From Polytrichum commune (taxonomy: Eukaryota > Streptophyta > Polytrichopsida > Polytrichales > Polytrichaceae): a stretch of DNA of 64,000 bases. Numbering within the stretch: the first letter of the stretch is position 1; each line of letters begins with the position of its first letter. A program made the translations under genes and the position numbers. Shown piece after piece: positions 13,894 to 25,565 of this stretch. The DNA is taken from positions 18,786,001 to 18,850,000 of the forward strand of contig OX485806.1 in NCBI GenBank assembly GCA_950295325.1, written 5' to 3'. The notes beneath the pieces are model-generated. The model worked only from the letters and a program-made list of their open reading frames with translations, was not told where the DNA came from and searched no databases.

Positions 13894-13967
13894 TGAGGCG
13901 GCGGAGGAGGAGGTGGAGGTGGAGGTGGAGGGGAAGGAGAAGAAGAAGAAGGAGAAGGAGAAGGATC
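13894..13967 (+). repeat. GGA/GGT purine-rich microsatellite
   Basis: The run ggcggcggaggagg continues into (ggaggt)n and gaagaagaagg. It is strongly strand-asymmetric (purine-rich plus strand) with several GG/GGG blocks, and could form a triplex or quadruplex. Confidence 0.8.
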
Positions 13968-14224
13968 TTGAAGATTGTGTGATGTGAAACAACGACGCCC
14001 GTCGGAGGGGAGGGGGGTCAAAGGTAACTTCAAATGATGTCTTTGCGAGATACTGTCATTGGTGAGGCTGAGAATGTATGGTGCCTTTTTGGAGAGTTGA
14101 TCATTTTATACCACTTCACTTCGTCTTCACTTTGTACCTCATGATGACGATAATAACAATAATATAGCACCCTTGAGGAGTGTAGATACTCTCCCTAGAT
14201 CAGCATCTCCCCAAGCGTATATTG

Positions 14225-14434
14225 GTATATGGTAAGGTAGATGTATGTTATTCGGAGACTTTTCTCTCTACATCCACTTCTTGGAGGATATGATGTATAT
14301 GGTAAGGTAGATGTATGTTATTCGGAGACTTTTCTCTCTACATCCACTTCTTGGAGGATATGATGTATATGGTAAGGTAGATGTATGTTATTCGGAGACT
14401 TTTCTCTCTGCATCCACTTCTTGGAGGATATGGA
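14225..14434 (+). repeat. 70-bp tandem repeat, three copies
   Basis: The word ggtaaggtagatgtatg recurs at 14,231, 14,301 and 14,371, each followed by ttattcggagacttttctc. The copies are nearly identical, which suggests recent duplication. Confidence 0.92.
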
Positions 14435-14725
14435 GTAGGCAAATAGTGCGAGATGGTGATTAGCAGGCTCCAAATTGTGCCTCATGATTTTTGGAGCCCG
14501 TATGAAAATCTTATTTATCATCAAAGTGAAGGTTTTTGTGTTTGTTAAGTGGTCATGTAAGTCGCCTCCATCGTGTTGATTGTTGAGCCTAAAGAGGTTA
14601 GCGTATTTTGAGCGCATAGTCTTGTCTCTTTTTCATACACATGTCATTTTGGTGTTTTGCGCTTAGATGCACACTTCACCACATACCACTCAAATTCGGG
14701 TGTCCAAATTATCGTTGGGCTCGAT
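14435..14725 (+). repeat. Dispersed repeat family F, copy 1
   Basis: Shared landmarks (gtgattagca, tatgaaaatcttatttatca, tcaaagtgaag, ttagatgcacacttcaccac) recur at 21,870-22,390 plus 22,968-23,030 and at 35,850-36,065. Non-coding. Confidence 0.6.
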
Positions 14726-17459
14726 TTAGGCATGTCTACTTGAGGGCAAGTTTTTATTTGGGGAAAACATTTAGTGTTTGATGTGAGGGGTTCAGTCCAT
14801 CGTAAGTTTAGAGAGATCAAGAGAGGTCCTCTCAAGAATGTTATGGGTGATGGTAGCATTAAATTGGAGTGGTGCCCAAAAGCTCTTGAACTCCTGCCCC
14901 ACATAGCTTAAGCTCAAGCTTGCGAATATGGTGGGCCAAGGTAGATTGAATTGGACCCTTGCATGGACTTGCGTGTGCCTACATGGTGCATAACTTGCAA
15001 CCATCTAACATAGTTTCTACATGTTCAAGTTCATGCTTGAACTTGACAGTCAATCCACAAAAATGGGGACCAACCTTGAGACAAAGGTTGATCATCTTAG
15101 GTACATGTAAAGGTTCAAATTTTGTTTACCTTGGCCCAACCAAACTTGAGGTCAAGTTGTGTGCAACCACCCCATGAATGCCAATCAAAAGTACTCGTGT
15201 GGGGTTGACCACCATGACCAAATGTTTTACTCTTTGAGTTGGGCCCCACCATTTTTACCTAGGTGAAAATGGAATGACATGTAATCCAATACATAAAACT
15301 TTCAAAAAACTATTTGACTCCGGAATTGCCATAAGACAGACCTTGAATTAGTACCAAGAAAAAGATTGGATGGAACTCCATGGAATACAAACCCATGGAG
15401 GGCAAGTTTTTACTAGACCACTTTCAAATTGGTATGATTAGTGGAGGCCTAAGTCAAAGAACTGCACTAAATATGATAACTAGTGCCACTGACTATTTGG
15501 AATTATGAGATGTTGTATTTTTTTTACTATTAATGTATTTTGTACTAACAAATGTCAAATTGGTTGTTTGGACATTATAAGATATTAACATCTTTGCTTG
15601 GTAAGAAATTACATCAATTAATAAAAAAATATTGGATTGCTTGATTACAAATAGAAAGTGACACTAAATACCACATTTAGCGTGGACATCACTTTGGAGC
15701 TCATGGAGTCTTCAATGTTATTGTTAGAATAGATGCCATTTCTCACTGTTAGGTAATGTAAAAGAAAGAAAAAAGAAAAGAAAAATTACGCCCGTACATT
15801 GTACCGGCATGAATGTGAGCCTGTTATCCAAATGCTTAACACGGCGGACCATGTTGTAGCATGAGGAGTTATGCCTCTTTAGGTAATGTAAAATATTAGG
15901 TTAAGAGTGTGGTTGCAATGACAAGTGACAATGGAATATTGACATCACCTTGGCATCAGTTTCTCCAAGTAGTTAGTGGATTGTTAGGGAGTTGATTACA
16001 TAGACCATCAATTTTTCACTTTGTGAAACCTGCTATATAGCATGTTGAGATCACCACTGTAAATTCAAGATTGTCCATAATTGGCTTTTCAACTTTTCTT
16101 TGGGCAACATTGCATCCTCATCCGGTCCATATTGTCATGTATATATGAGCATATGGCTTTGCCCTCCAAAAAACTAAAAGCCAATTGTTCATATAAAAAT
16201 TAAATATGATTATTGGAGTAACGCTCTTATGAGGATGAACAATCATAGGTCTATCCGTAATTGCTAAATGTGGAGGGAATGCATTGGGGCCATCAAATCT
16301 TGATGACATCAATGTTTGGTTTCCATCCCTCCAAGGAAGAAGAAGAAGAATTCCGCTTCCATGTCGGAGTGAATAGAATGTCTGTTCATAAGACGTCCAT
16401 GGCCACGTCCTAAAGGCCAATGACATTAGATATAAAACTACTTCACGCTTTGGAGGGAGTAGACACTGTCTTAGTATTTATTAACCTAATACCAATGACC
16501 AATAACATGTGACTATAGTTCTTGTGTGTTGTCTGAAAAAATAGTATCATTAGAAGTGGAGTATAAGGGTATGCTTTGGTAGTGAGTGGGCACCATGCTA
16601 TTCACTCCACATAATCTAGTCCGAGTTTGATTCATGTGGAACTCATTTGAATGGATGCGGATGTAGAACAACTTGATTTTACTATGTGAATACGTGCATG
16701 TAATGTCAGCCAACAACCTATCCCTAAGCAATTGTTAATTGAGCTAAAAGTGGTTGTGCCTCAACAAACTTTCTATTGCATTTATGATGGGTCTTGGCGA
16801 TTTCTGAAATATTATATTCCTAGGTGTGATGCAATTTTGGTAGCATAAATTTGTGTCTCTGATGTTTCCCTATTGATTTGTTGTTCTAAGGCGGATCTTG
16901 GAGGCTTGCAACAAATTGTTGATTTTATAGTGTTTGTTTATGGAGTATAATGGAGTGTGCATATTGTGTGGCAATTTGTTGATTTGTTTGGAATTACTCT
17001 TGATTTTTGTAACCGGGAGTTTTAGTTTTGTTTCCAAAGTTATCATTGATGAAATGTGTGTGGTGGCTCTTGTGCCCACACCTAAGACATAAGTGGGGCT
17101 ACGTTCCATCATCTTGTTGTGATGATGTTGACGAGTGGTTGATATTTGGATGTTTTACTATAGAGAGTTACTACGGAGAATCTATTGTCACAATATGTAA
17201 ATTCTATGAATTTAATTATGAATTTTGATGTGGGGCCTTTTGGTGGGGGTGATTATATGGGTGGCCTATGATACATAGTAGGTATGCTTTAAACATAACA
17301 TTGCATTGGCACGGTAACAACCATGTTGGTACGGTGTTGTCTTGAAGTAGTCCATTGTAAGTTCCTACATTCATGAGTATATAGTGTCTTGATACTGTGT
17401 TTAATTAAGGGGTTTACGTAGTTCCTACATACAACTTTGTGTGCCTTTGTGATATTAGT
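14726..17459. other. Gene-free stretch, includes repeat C copy 2
   Basis: Repeat C copy 2 lies at 15,765-15,885. No coding region is supported. A minus-strand frame at 16,118-16,426 (102 residues) has no motif I recognise. Confidence 0.45.
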
Positions 17460-18439
17460 TGTCGCAACCCTTGCTAGCTCTCGTTAAGTATCTTGGTCAT
17501 TTCTTAATTCTAGCAAGGGTCACAAGCGCTAACCCTTCGCATTCCATGCATGCTAATGGTTTGCTCCCAATACCTTGGACCTCCAAGCTCATAGGTGGGT
17601 GACCAACCCTCCTACACTTGCATTCGGGACCCCCCTTTAGTCGGTAGCCAATGGTTAGATGTCAACTTCCATCCATGAAAGTCCAATTTTTAATTGATCA
17701 TTGCGTTGCCGGAGCAACACTATAACAACCCGAACCATACTAAGGCAACTATGCCCCCACGTTGGGCTGATGCCTGCGGAGGCCGTGCCGTTTGGCCTCC
17801 AGTGGGTTTGGTCGGCCACGCTGCCTCACCCATATAAGCCTCTTGGACTTTGGGTAGGGCCCCTACCCCATTATCAAGAAACCTTTTGTCTCTCTCCTAA
17901 GGGTTGGGGCCAAGTAGACATTTTTCCTTAGTTGTTTGGGCTAGAAGCCCCCAGTAACTTCAGACCACCATAACTTTTTCCCATGATCTTTGATGTCATC
18001 AAGCCACCACTCTATTGACATCCACTCTTTGTGTAGATGCCAATGAACCTATCACTTGCCTCATTGAGGCAAGTATTGAAGAAGTTATGCCTATTCAAAC
18101 CTAGGCAATCCCAAGCACCACTCCCAGGTCACTGCTCTCCCAGGGCACTGTCCCTAGGCAAGCCCCACTCAAATTGCCATATCTCCTAGCTCACACCTTC
18201 AATCGAGGTGTTCCTGAGCATTCTAGAATCCTCACAACATAAGATACTCATAGCTCATGGCCTTACCCTCGTGACTTCTAGTCTCCGTGGGTGGGAGGCA
18301 TTCCCAACGCCCGGGGCCCTCACCCATACTAGGATCACTTGGGCCCTCTCACCCATGGCGCCACAAGTCCCGGGTGTCACTCCGGGGTTCCCCTTGTGCC
18401 CATGGTGTTTGGGCAATCCTTATGGAGAGGTGCGTGACA
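17460..18439 (+). mobile_element. LTR, family A, copy 2 (about 980 bp)
   Basis: It starts TGTCGCAACCC and ends GGTGCGTGACA, collinear with copies 1 and 3 and with the same cccatataagcc TATA-like site. The flanking five bases (TTAGT and TTTCT) do not match, so the target duplication has mutated or the ends recombined. No internal retrotransposon domain is next to it, so it is probably a solo LTR as well. Confidence 0.8.
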
Positions 18440-19620
18440 TTTCTAGTGTCAACTGATTGTTTCTTTAGGTGGTTTGAATGATTCATTTTTGTAGTTACTA
18501 ATGTGTGGCAATATTTGGGGGGGTATGTAGGCACCGTTCTAGATTAGTGATCGATGGGGTATCTAAGATTTAGGAGATTGGCAAGGGGGGGGGGGGGTAT
18601 GTGAGTTTTGATCATTTTGTATTGTAGGTTATTGGGACACCCAGTGGTGTAGCTTGTGTGTATGTTATAGGGATTTATAGGGTGTTAGGAATAACAACCA
18701 TTTGTTGTGTAAATACATCATATTTGATGGATGTATTTTTATGGTGTATGCAAAGTATATGGATGGCATTATTCTCTATTCTAGGTTCACTTCTCAAATA
18801 TGGTGGGACTTTTGGTTCTTTGTAGGTGATGGTGTCTACTTTGAAATGTGTTATGACATGTGAATTTGGAAAGGCACTATCATGGGGATTGAAGTTGTGA
18901 TACTAGTTATGGTCTAGTGTCCCTAGTGTTGTAACATTGTTTGGGTCATTCTTGGGTGTAAGGCATGCCTAGTGGGGGGTTTGTTGTGCTTTGTTTTCTG
19001 TATGTGGGTGTGAGCAAGAATCATCAACCACCCTTGAATGCGTCCTAGTCCGGGTGAAGAATCCTTCTTCACATAACCTAGGTTACACTTCACATGTGCA
19101 CCTTTGTTCCATTTAATGGTGAGAGAAGTGGTGTGTATAACACCTTTTTATTAAACAATGCAAGCATTCACAAATGCTTGGCCACCAAACAATGTCAAAC
19201 ACCAATGAACCAATTGCGTCCTTACCACATCCTAGCCTAATTCCACCTTCCTCCACAAGCGGAGAATTCGGCCCACAACCTACCTAGCGCTTCCTACTAA
19301 CAACAAGCTCATTCTTGATCCCACTTCATTGGCACCTCCATCCACGCCAATTCCCCTGTTGAGTGAATCAATAGCCGTGGAGGTGAGTTCCCAGCTCAAC
19401 CTCTGCATTTCCTCCGCAATTTTGCCTTGAATTTACTTCAACCCTGTACTTTGTCCGCAAGCTCAAACTCTTGCACAGCTGATTATTATTGCTTGCAGTT
19501 CGATCTGCTACAATACACCTCCTCCCTCGCCTACGACTTTCATAAAATCTCCTCACTTCTCTGCATTGTGAAATTTATCTCCTCATTGGTGGTCTGTCAA
19601 CAATCCAATGCTTCAAATTT
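18440..19620. other. Gene-free stretch
   Basis: Nothing recognised. A run of about 13 G lies near 18,585-18,597. Confidence 0.4.
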
Positions 19621-19706
19621 GAACTATTTAAGCAGGAATCCCAGTAGTAACAATCTCGGCAGCCTCTCCCTCCGATACTTGGAGCTCTCACTTGTTTTCT
19701 TGCTCA

Positions 19707-19919
19707 ATGGGAACCGACGAACCTGCTGCTGAGGTTCAGAAAGAAACAGAGCAGATTAAAGCACCGGTTGGAAGACTGAAGCAGAAATTTGAAACGCGAA
19801 TGGGATGCGAGCAATCTGGTTGGCGAGATGCGAGTTGGTGGTGGTCTAATTCAGTGTGTGGCTGGTTGCAGATTGGCGCCCTTCACTTCCCCCTTTCTCG
19901 AGAACAAGCTACAATCTAA
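19707..19919 (+). CDS. Doubtful small ORF or first exon, unknown product
   Basis: I do not recognise this gene. A 70-residue frame begins MGTDEPAAEVQKETEQ and is predicted mostly charged helix for its first 30 residues. The ATG has a fair context (tcaATGG), and a TATA-like tatttaag lies about 80 bp upstream after CT-rich leader-like sequence, which is why I list it. After about residue 32 the composition becomes Trp-rich and unlike a normal protein, so if real it is more likely a short first exon that splices out near codon 33. No partner exon with a matching phase is obvious downstream. Chance occurrence is quite possible. Confidence 0.15.
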   Translation: MGTDEPAAEVQKETEQIKAPVGRLKQKFETRMGCEQSGWRDASWWWSNSVCGWLQIGALHFPLSREQATI

Positions 19920-21869
19920 TTCTCCTAAACAGCTTCGTCACCTTCCTCGCCCAAAATTCCTGGCTGCCCATCAGCCTCACTCACTCACTCACTCACTCAC
20001 TCCTACAACCGCATCCACACAACCTCGGACCTACTTACCCTTCGGATCACTCCCATTGCAGCCTCCTCCTCCTGTTGCATGATGAATGCTTGCAATGCCC
20101 CATTCACCCAACCCGGCATCCCACCTCCACACGCCCTACCTGACTAATCCTCATTTGCAACCCAGCTTCATTTTTTTTCTTGAGTTCGTATACCACCAGA
20201 AGCTACCTGTCTGCGAGCTCGAAGCCTATCAACTTTTCCGCAATGGTTGTCTCCTCGCATCACCGGCCGGTCGACTCGGAGTCCACGTATACATATTACA
20301 TATACATGTTCATTCCACTAGCCAAGTCTCTCTCCTGCTCTCTCTCTCTCTCTCGTCATCCACATGATCCGGTAGCATCATCAAGAGCTTGGGCGACTCG
20401 TACCCATCTTCCGCACTTGATCCACGCCCCTGATGAGCACATGCCCCTTCCTCCGCCTCTCAACACCCTCCTCTCCATTCCGGCAGGGCTTCCGCATCAT
20501 GTCCCGAGTCTCTCCTCCTCTATTGCATACTGAGCTATCCTCTCCCCTACTCCCCGAGACCCCTCCAACCTTCTCCTTTTTTTTTTGCACGGCCTGGCAT
20601 CTTCGGGCCGCCCAAAGAAAAAAACCGGGTCTGGCCCTTCTCATTGGCCTTTCCCCTTTTTCTTAGACTCCACCTTCCCACGCATGGTAATCACGCTTAC
20701 CTTTTTACTTTTCTTTCCTCAATAAGGTGGGGTTAGTTTCTCTTGCTTGCTTCTTACCTCTCAATACCTTCCATTATAGTTAATAACATGTGAGTACGAC
20801 TTTTCGGGCTCACAGTGGGTGTGCATATCCAATACCCACTTCTCAATGGAAATGCACACTCCAAAACTAAGTTGTTATGTCAAATCAACCACCCCAACTC
20901 AATACCTATCCACCCTCATTCATTGCCTACCCTCAATGCCACCAGGTAACTATAATATTTTAGGTAATTTTGTCTACTTTCACATGTATTCATACGCATT
21001 CAAACTAATTAAGTGCGATTGATTGTAATTAAGTCTAATTAATCCCAAATAAATCAGAAAGTATGTTTACCAAGTTAAGTAAACATAATTAATTATAAAA
21101 TGCACTGTAATTTATGGAATTAATTCCAGCAAATTAATTCTGATAATTTGTTTTTGAAATCAATTCTAGTGAATGAATTATTATTTATAATTAATTAATT
21201 TCAGTCTTAATTAATTATTGAATGCATATAAATACATGTGAAAGTAAACAAAATTACCTAAAATATTATAAAATATACATACTAAATCAGCACACCAATT
21301 TAAGTGTCATTTTAGAATGACAAAGACAAATTCAAATTGTAAGTCACAAAAATTGTAATCTGAGTGGTAGTGAGGGTTTTGTAATATTTTTGACTTCTAG
21401 GTCAATTACATGTTTTATTGACGGTTTCACTTTGATAATGAAATCCTAGTCAATTGCTTATTACTCAATGAAAGTGAACATATATATTGGATTTTGGGCC
21501 TTGAAGGTGAAGTGCACTCAATATGAGATTTGTAGTCAAGCGGCCTTCAAGAATGCAAGGGCAATGTTTTTTTTCGAAGTTGGGTGGGGCGGGCAACAAT
21601 TTTTGGTTGGGGTCAAAAAATTCCTGGGAGGGCTGCCCCCGCCCGGATGTGACACCCCCCAAAGTTCGGAGGGGGGTGTTTAATGTTTGCCATGAATTAG
21701 ATCTTCAAATGCACTCCCAAGATTATGTGATATGAGGCAAATGACAACGGGCATGATTTGATTTGTTAACTATCTCGCCCTAATTAAGTGTTTCTATTCT
21801 ATGAGAAGTGGCTGCAGAGAGAAAAGTCTCCATTTGAGGTAGATGGGGTCCTAAATGGCTACTTCTTCT
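19920..21869. other. Gene-free stretch with CT microsatellite
   Basis: A (TCAC)n run lies at 19,977-20,001 and a (TC)n run at 20,335-20,357. The plus strand is pyrimidine-rich from 19,900 to 20,650. Several AT-rich aattaatt palindromes lie at 21,000-21,230. No gene can be supported. Confidence 0.4.
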
Positions 21870-23035
21870 GACTAGGCCACCTTTCCTAGGATATGAAACA
21901 CACGATTAGTAAATTACTATGAGATGGTTAGCAAATCCAACTTGAGGCCATGGCCGCCTTCCTCATAATTTTGAAAGCTCATATGAATATCTTATTTATC
22001 ATCAAAGTGAAGATTCTCGTGTGCATTAAATGATGATAGAGGTCTATAAATTATGTTGACTATTGAACCTAGAAAATGCATCATTTCTAAGCAATTAGTT
22101 TAAGCTCCTTAAACACATGTATTTTTGGGATGTATTTTTGAAGCCACACCTAACCACATATACAAAAATTACTAAGTAGCTACATGATGGTCTCTTCTCA
22201 AAGAAAGAAGTTGTGATTTAAGAACTTGGATGATTCACAATTGCTTGTTGAAAAGTTCACAGTACACAACACGAATGCTCCTCATAAACATGAGATCCCA
22301 AAACTAAAGAAGAATCATATTCAACTCATACATGGTCCCAACATAATGCAACCAAGGAACTATATAATGTTATGTACCACTCAAGTATAAGGGCCACTTC
22401 ACACACAAGATTGAAGGCCTGTGACCATGGCAATCTAAGAGCTCTCATTGGTCGAAAGGGCGGACACCGTCCAAATTCACTTCACACACGACGGTGATGG
22501 CCTAAAGGCCCAAAGAAGACTTCATGGATGACAAGTCTAGATGGAATCCTACATGGCGGACTATGGATAAGGTTTCACGGTCTCCCGGAATTTGCATCAA
22601 GCCCACCTCTTGGAGGTAGCCTGACGAAAATTCCAGGAGACCATGACTTTTTTTGATATTTTGTCCAACAAAACAGAGTTCATGACAGATTCCAGGACAT
22701 ATTCCATGACAGACAAACACCACCAAGTAATTCTCTTAATTGATAAAATTTGAAACATATTATATCAAACCAAATCCTCCCCTCTTTTTCCGCCAACATA
22801 ATATGCAATGATCCCGTAACATGATCCATTCTCACTTCGCACTATGCTTGAGGGCCCGTGACTACATAAAACAACTTTCCCAACACCCATGGCATGACTT
22901 TTGGATGAGAGTCAAGGGTCCTCACCATTACAAGGTCATGGCTCTTGACTCATGCGTAAAGTGGCCCTAAGTGTCCGATCAAAATAAGTAACCGAATTAG
23001 ACACGACTACGTAAAGGCCTGCTTACATTTCCCCG
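21870..23035 (+). repeat. Dispersed repeat family F, copy 2, split by a MITE
   Basis: It matches the family F copies at 14,435 and 35,850. Similarity stops at 22,390, where the 577-bp MITE begins, and resumes at 22,968 with gtgtccgatcaaaataagtaac, which corresponds to 36,025-36,050 in the third copy. The MITE therefore inserted into an existing F repeat. Confidence 0.65.
22391..22967. mobile_element. MITE with GGGCCACTT terminal inverted repeats and TAA target duplication
   Basis: The ends are GGGCCACTTCACACACAAG and, reversed, GGGCCACTTTACGCATGAG. A TAA triplet flanks both sides (22,388-22,390 and 22,968-22,970). A 3-bp TWA duplication and short inverted repeats suit a PIF/Harbinger-like non-autonomous element. 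The interior shares sequence with the foldback element at 12,658-13,679. No open frame is present. Confidence 0.75.
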
Positions 23036-25565
23036 ATGGTCTGAACCATAGTGCAATGGTCCATTGTGAACTGGGCTTGGAAAGCACAGCTGGAGCGGGA
23101 GACGTTTGTTGCCAGAACTGTACTAGAGAGGTGGCAGAAAGATCAGAAAAGGAGGAGGTATTTGGTACGTTCTGTACGTGGCTAGTGGCTACTTCGAGAA
23201 GGCTGTGGGGAATTGACTGTGAGCTTCTTCATACAAGCCCCCCCCTCCTTTTCTAGATTTGGGACACGTGCTACATCCTTTTGAAATTATTGTTTCGCTT
23301 GCCTTTTACCATGTGGGTGGTGATGTGTGGATGGCCGTAGTTGGAACAGCGTGTCTGGGAGACTTTTGGGCATAATTGGCAAGGTCCTTCGGTTTCAACG
23401 CCTAACTGGTGACACTTTGTGACCTTTTGGGCTTTCTTTTTTTGGTAAATATATTCCACAGATTTCTCCAAAATGATTGGTAACGTTCCTGACGTCGTGA
23501 ACTTCCGCAGTATAGTGCCACCCAACACTAGCCGTTAACCCAACATTGTTTGTCAAATTTTTTGGGGGGATTATAGAATTGACAGTGTTGCTATTACTGT
23601 CACTTACAAAGTGATTCTTCACCCAAATTTGAATCACCCATAATCATAGTTCATGACAAAGTTGCTGACAAGAGTAGGGTTTTGGCCAACAGATGACCTC
23701 GTCCATCATCCATGACAACATTTGTTCACTTATTCATGAGAAGTGTCGTCCGAAAAGTTACCATAGTGACATAAAATACCATGTGACACTAGATCTCAGA
23801 TGTAGTGTAGCAGTCAGGTCTCCACGATCATTGATTTGGAGACGGAAGAGCAGTTTCCACCCCATTTGCCATTCCATACAGACAAGCAATAAGTCACGGA
23901 AGTTAATGATTCCCGGTCCTTGGAATCCCGACACTCTTGGACTAGTCCACCACTAGCCCACCTTCCTGTGGTTTACACGTCTGCACGCAGAGGATGTAAA
24001 GTGCCGAAGTTAGTTCCCCATTTAGTCCACAATCGACTCAGGCAAGGTGCTTGTCGCTTGGCATGCTTGCAAGTTTCTGACTCGAGCTGAACTACTTACA
24101 CTTTCTCCTCGTTTCATCACCGATGAATTTGAGAGGTCCGTTAGTTAGAGACCAACAACTCATATTTTGCGCAGGTCCGTTTGCTATATGAGATCTCAGT
24201 TGGGAATCGGGAGTCTACAACATGTTGTGGGGACTCGGGACCTAGGAGCGTTCAAATCTAGATCTCATGGCCTGGATTCACAGTCATTTGTAAGTGTTTG
24301 ACTTCATTTTCTTTTACTTGTATGGCTGATGCGCTCAATTATTCATCATGTCTGTGAGCCAAATTGGGTTGCGTAGCGCTGTTTTTGACATTTGAGTGCA
24401 TGTCGATGCGTTACTAAGTGGTAGACTCGGCATGAAGATAGTTTTGTGGGCGCTATAAACCCCAGGGAGGGCTTGTATTGTGAGGTTTGTGCGTCATTGC
24501 GACAGACATGAAATTAGAGATTGGTATGAGTTTCTTCAATGATTGCAAGAACTTGTCATTGTTCCATATCAAGTTTTTCTAGTTGTGATGTCTTTTAGTT
24601 CTTAACAAGCACAAGGGACAAGCCAGTAGAACGCAAGGAAATTCTTGTGTCCCTGGCATGGCATCAAATTGCAAGGATGGTAGAGCCGAAGTTCTGAATG
24701 AGTAGATGGTGAGTGCGACACATAGATTTTTTTGGCTTCTTAATTATGTGTTGTGGCTAACACCATTAGCAACCATTATCTCTACTTCAAAGTTTAACCA
24801 TTAGATCATTAATTTCATATGAGACTTGAGTTTCGCAATGAAGAATCCTTTGTTTTGTAGTGTGTGGTCTTTGTTGCCAAAGAAAAATGAAGTTCAAGTC
24901 ATCATAAATTTAATCATTGTGGCACGTAGTGGAGTTGATTGGGAGTCAATTTGAATCAACCTACCTCACTTTCATATGCACCAACTCCAAGATTTTAAGG
25001 TGTATCCTCATTTTCTTGGTTTGTTCTTAAATTTATTCTTGGAGTGTAACAGGTTAAGCTCCTGCACTATATGATGGTTTTGGGTTATGTTTCAAAACCC
25101 TTCTACAGAGGACTATGACATGGACCCTAACCTCCTCTTGGCAAGGTACTCGACACACTCTACACCTCAGTTAGCACATAAAATCAAGAATCTTATGAAT
25201 GGGATATCACTAATTGCTATTGAAATGATCCAAGTGGCAGATACAAAAGTGATGACTTTCAAAATTGTGGGTTTATATTGTTAAGTGTATGTTGTCACCT
25301 TTTCAACATTATAGGACATTAGTCTTAGGGCTTATATTTAATTTTATGAATTTATAGCTAGGTATTCACTTAAGAGGATAACGTGTACTAAATTACAAGC
25401 TTATATTTGGTTATATCCCTTGTACTCATTGATCATATGTGTTTGACATGGAGAAGATGTGGGTGTTGAATTGGACATATAGGTTGCAAGCCATTTTTGT
25501 GTAAACATGTGGGTATGATGCAATCTATTATGCAATAATACTCTGGTGAAGGAGAGACCAGAACC
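23036..25565. other. Intergenic stretch upstream of the kinase/NB-ARC gene
   Basis: A diverged copy of repeat B lies at 23,345-23,525. Upstream exons or the promoter of the gene starting at 25,566 could lie here, but none can be proved. The frame at 25,087-25,284 is open but unrecognised. The rest is AT-rich and without gene signals. Confidence 0.4.

Noticed and set aside
13827..14033. Proline-rich minus-strand frame
   Set aside because: Translation of the GGA/GGT microsatellite only.
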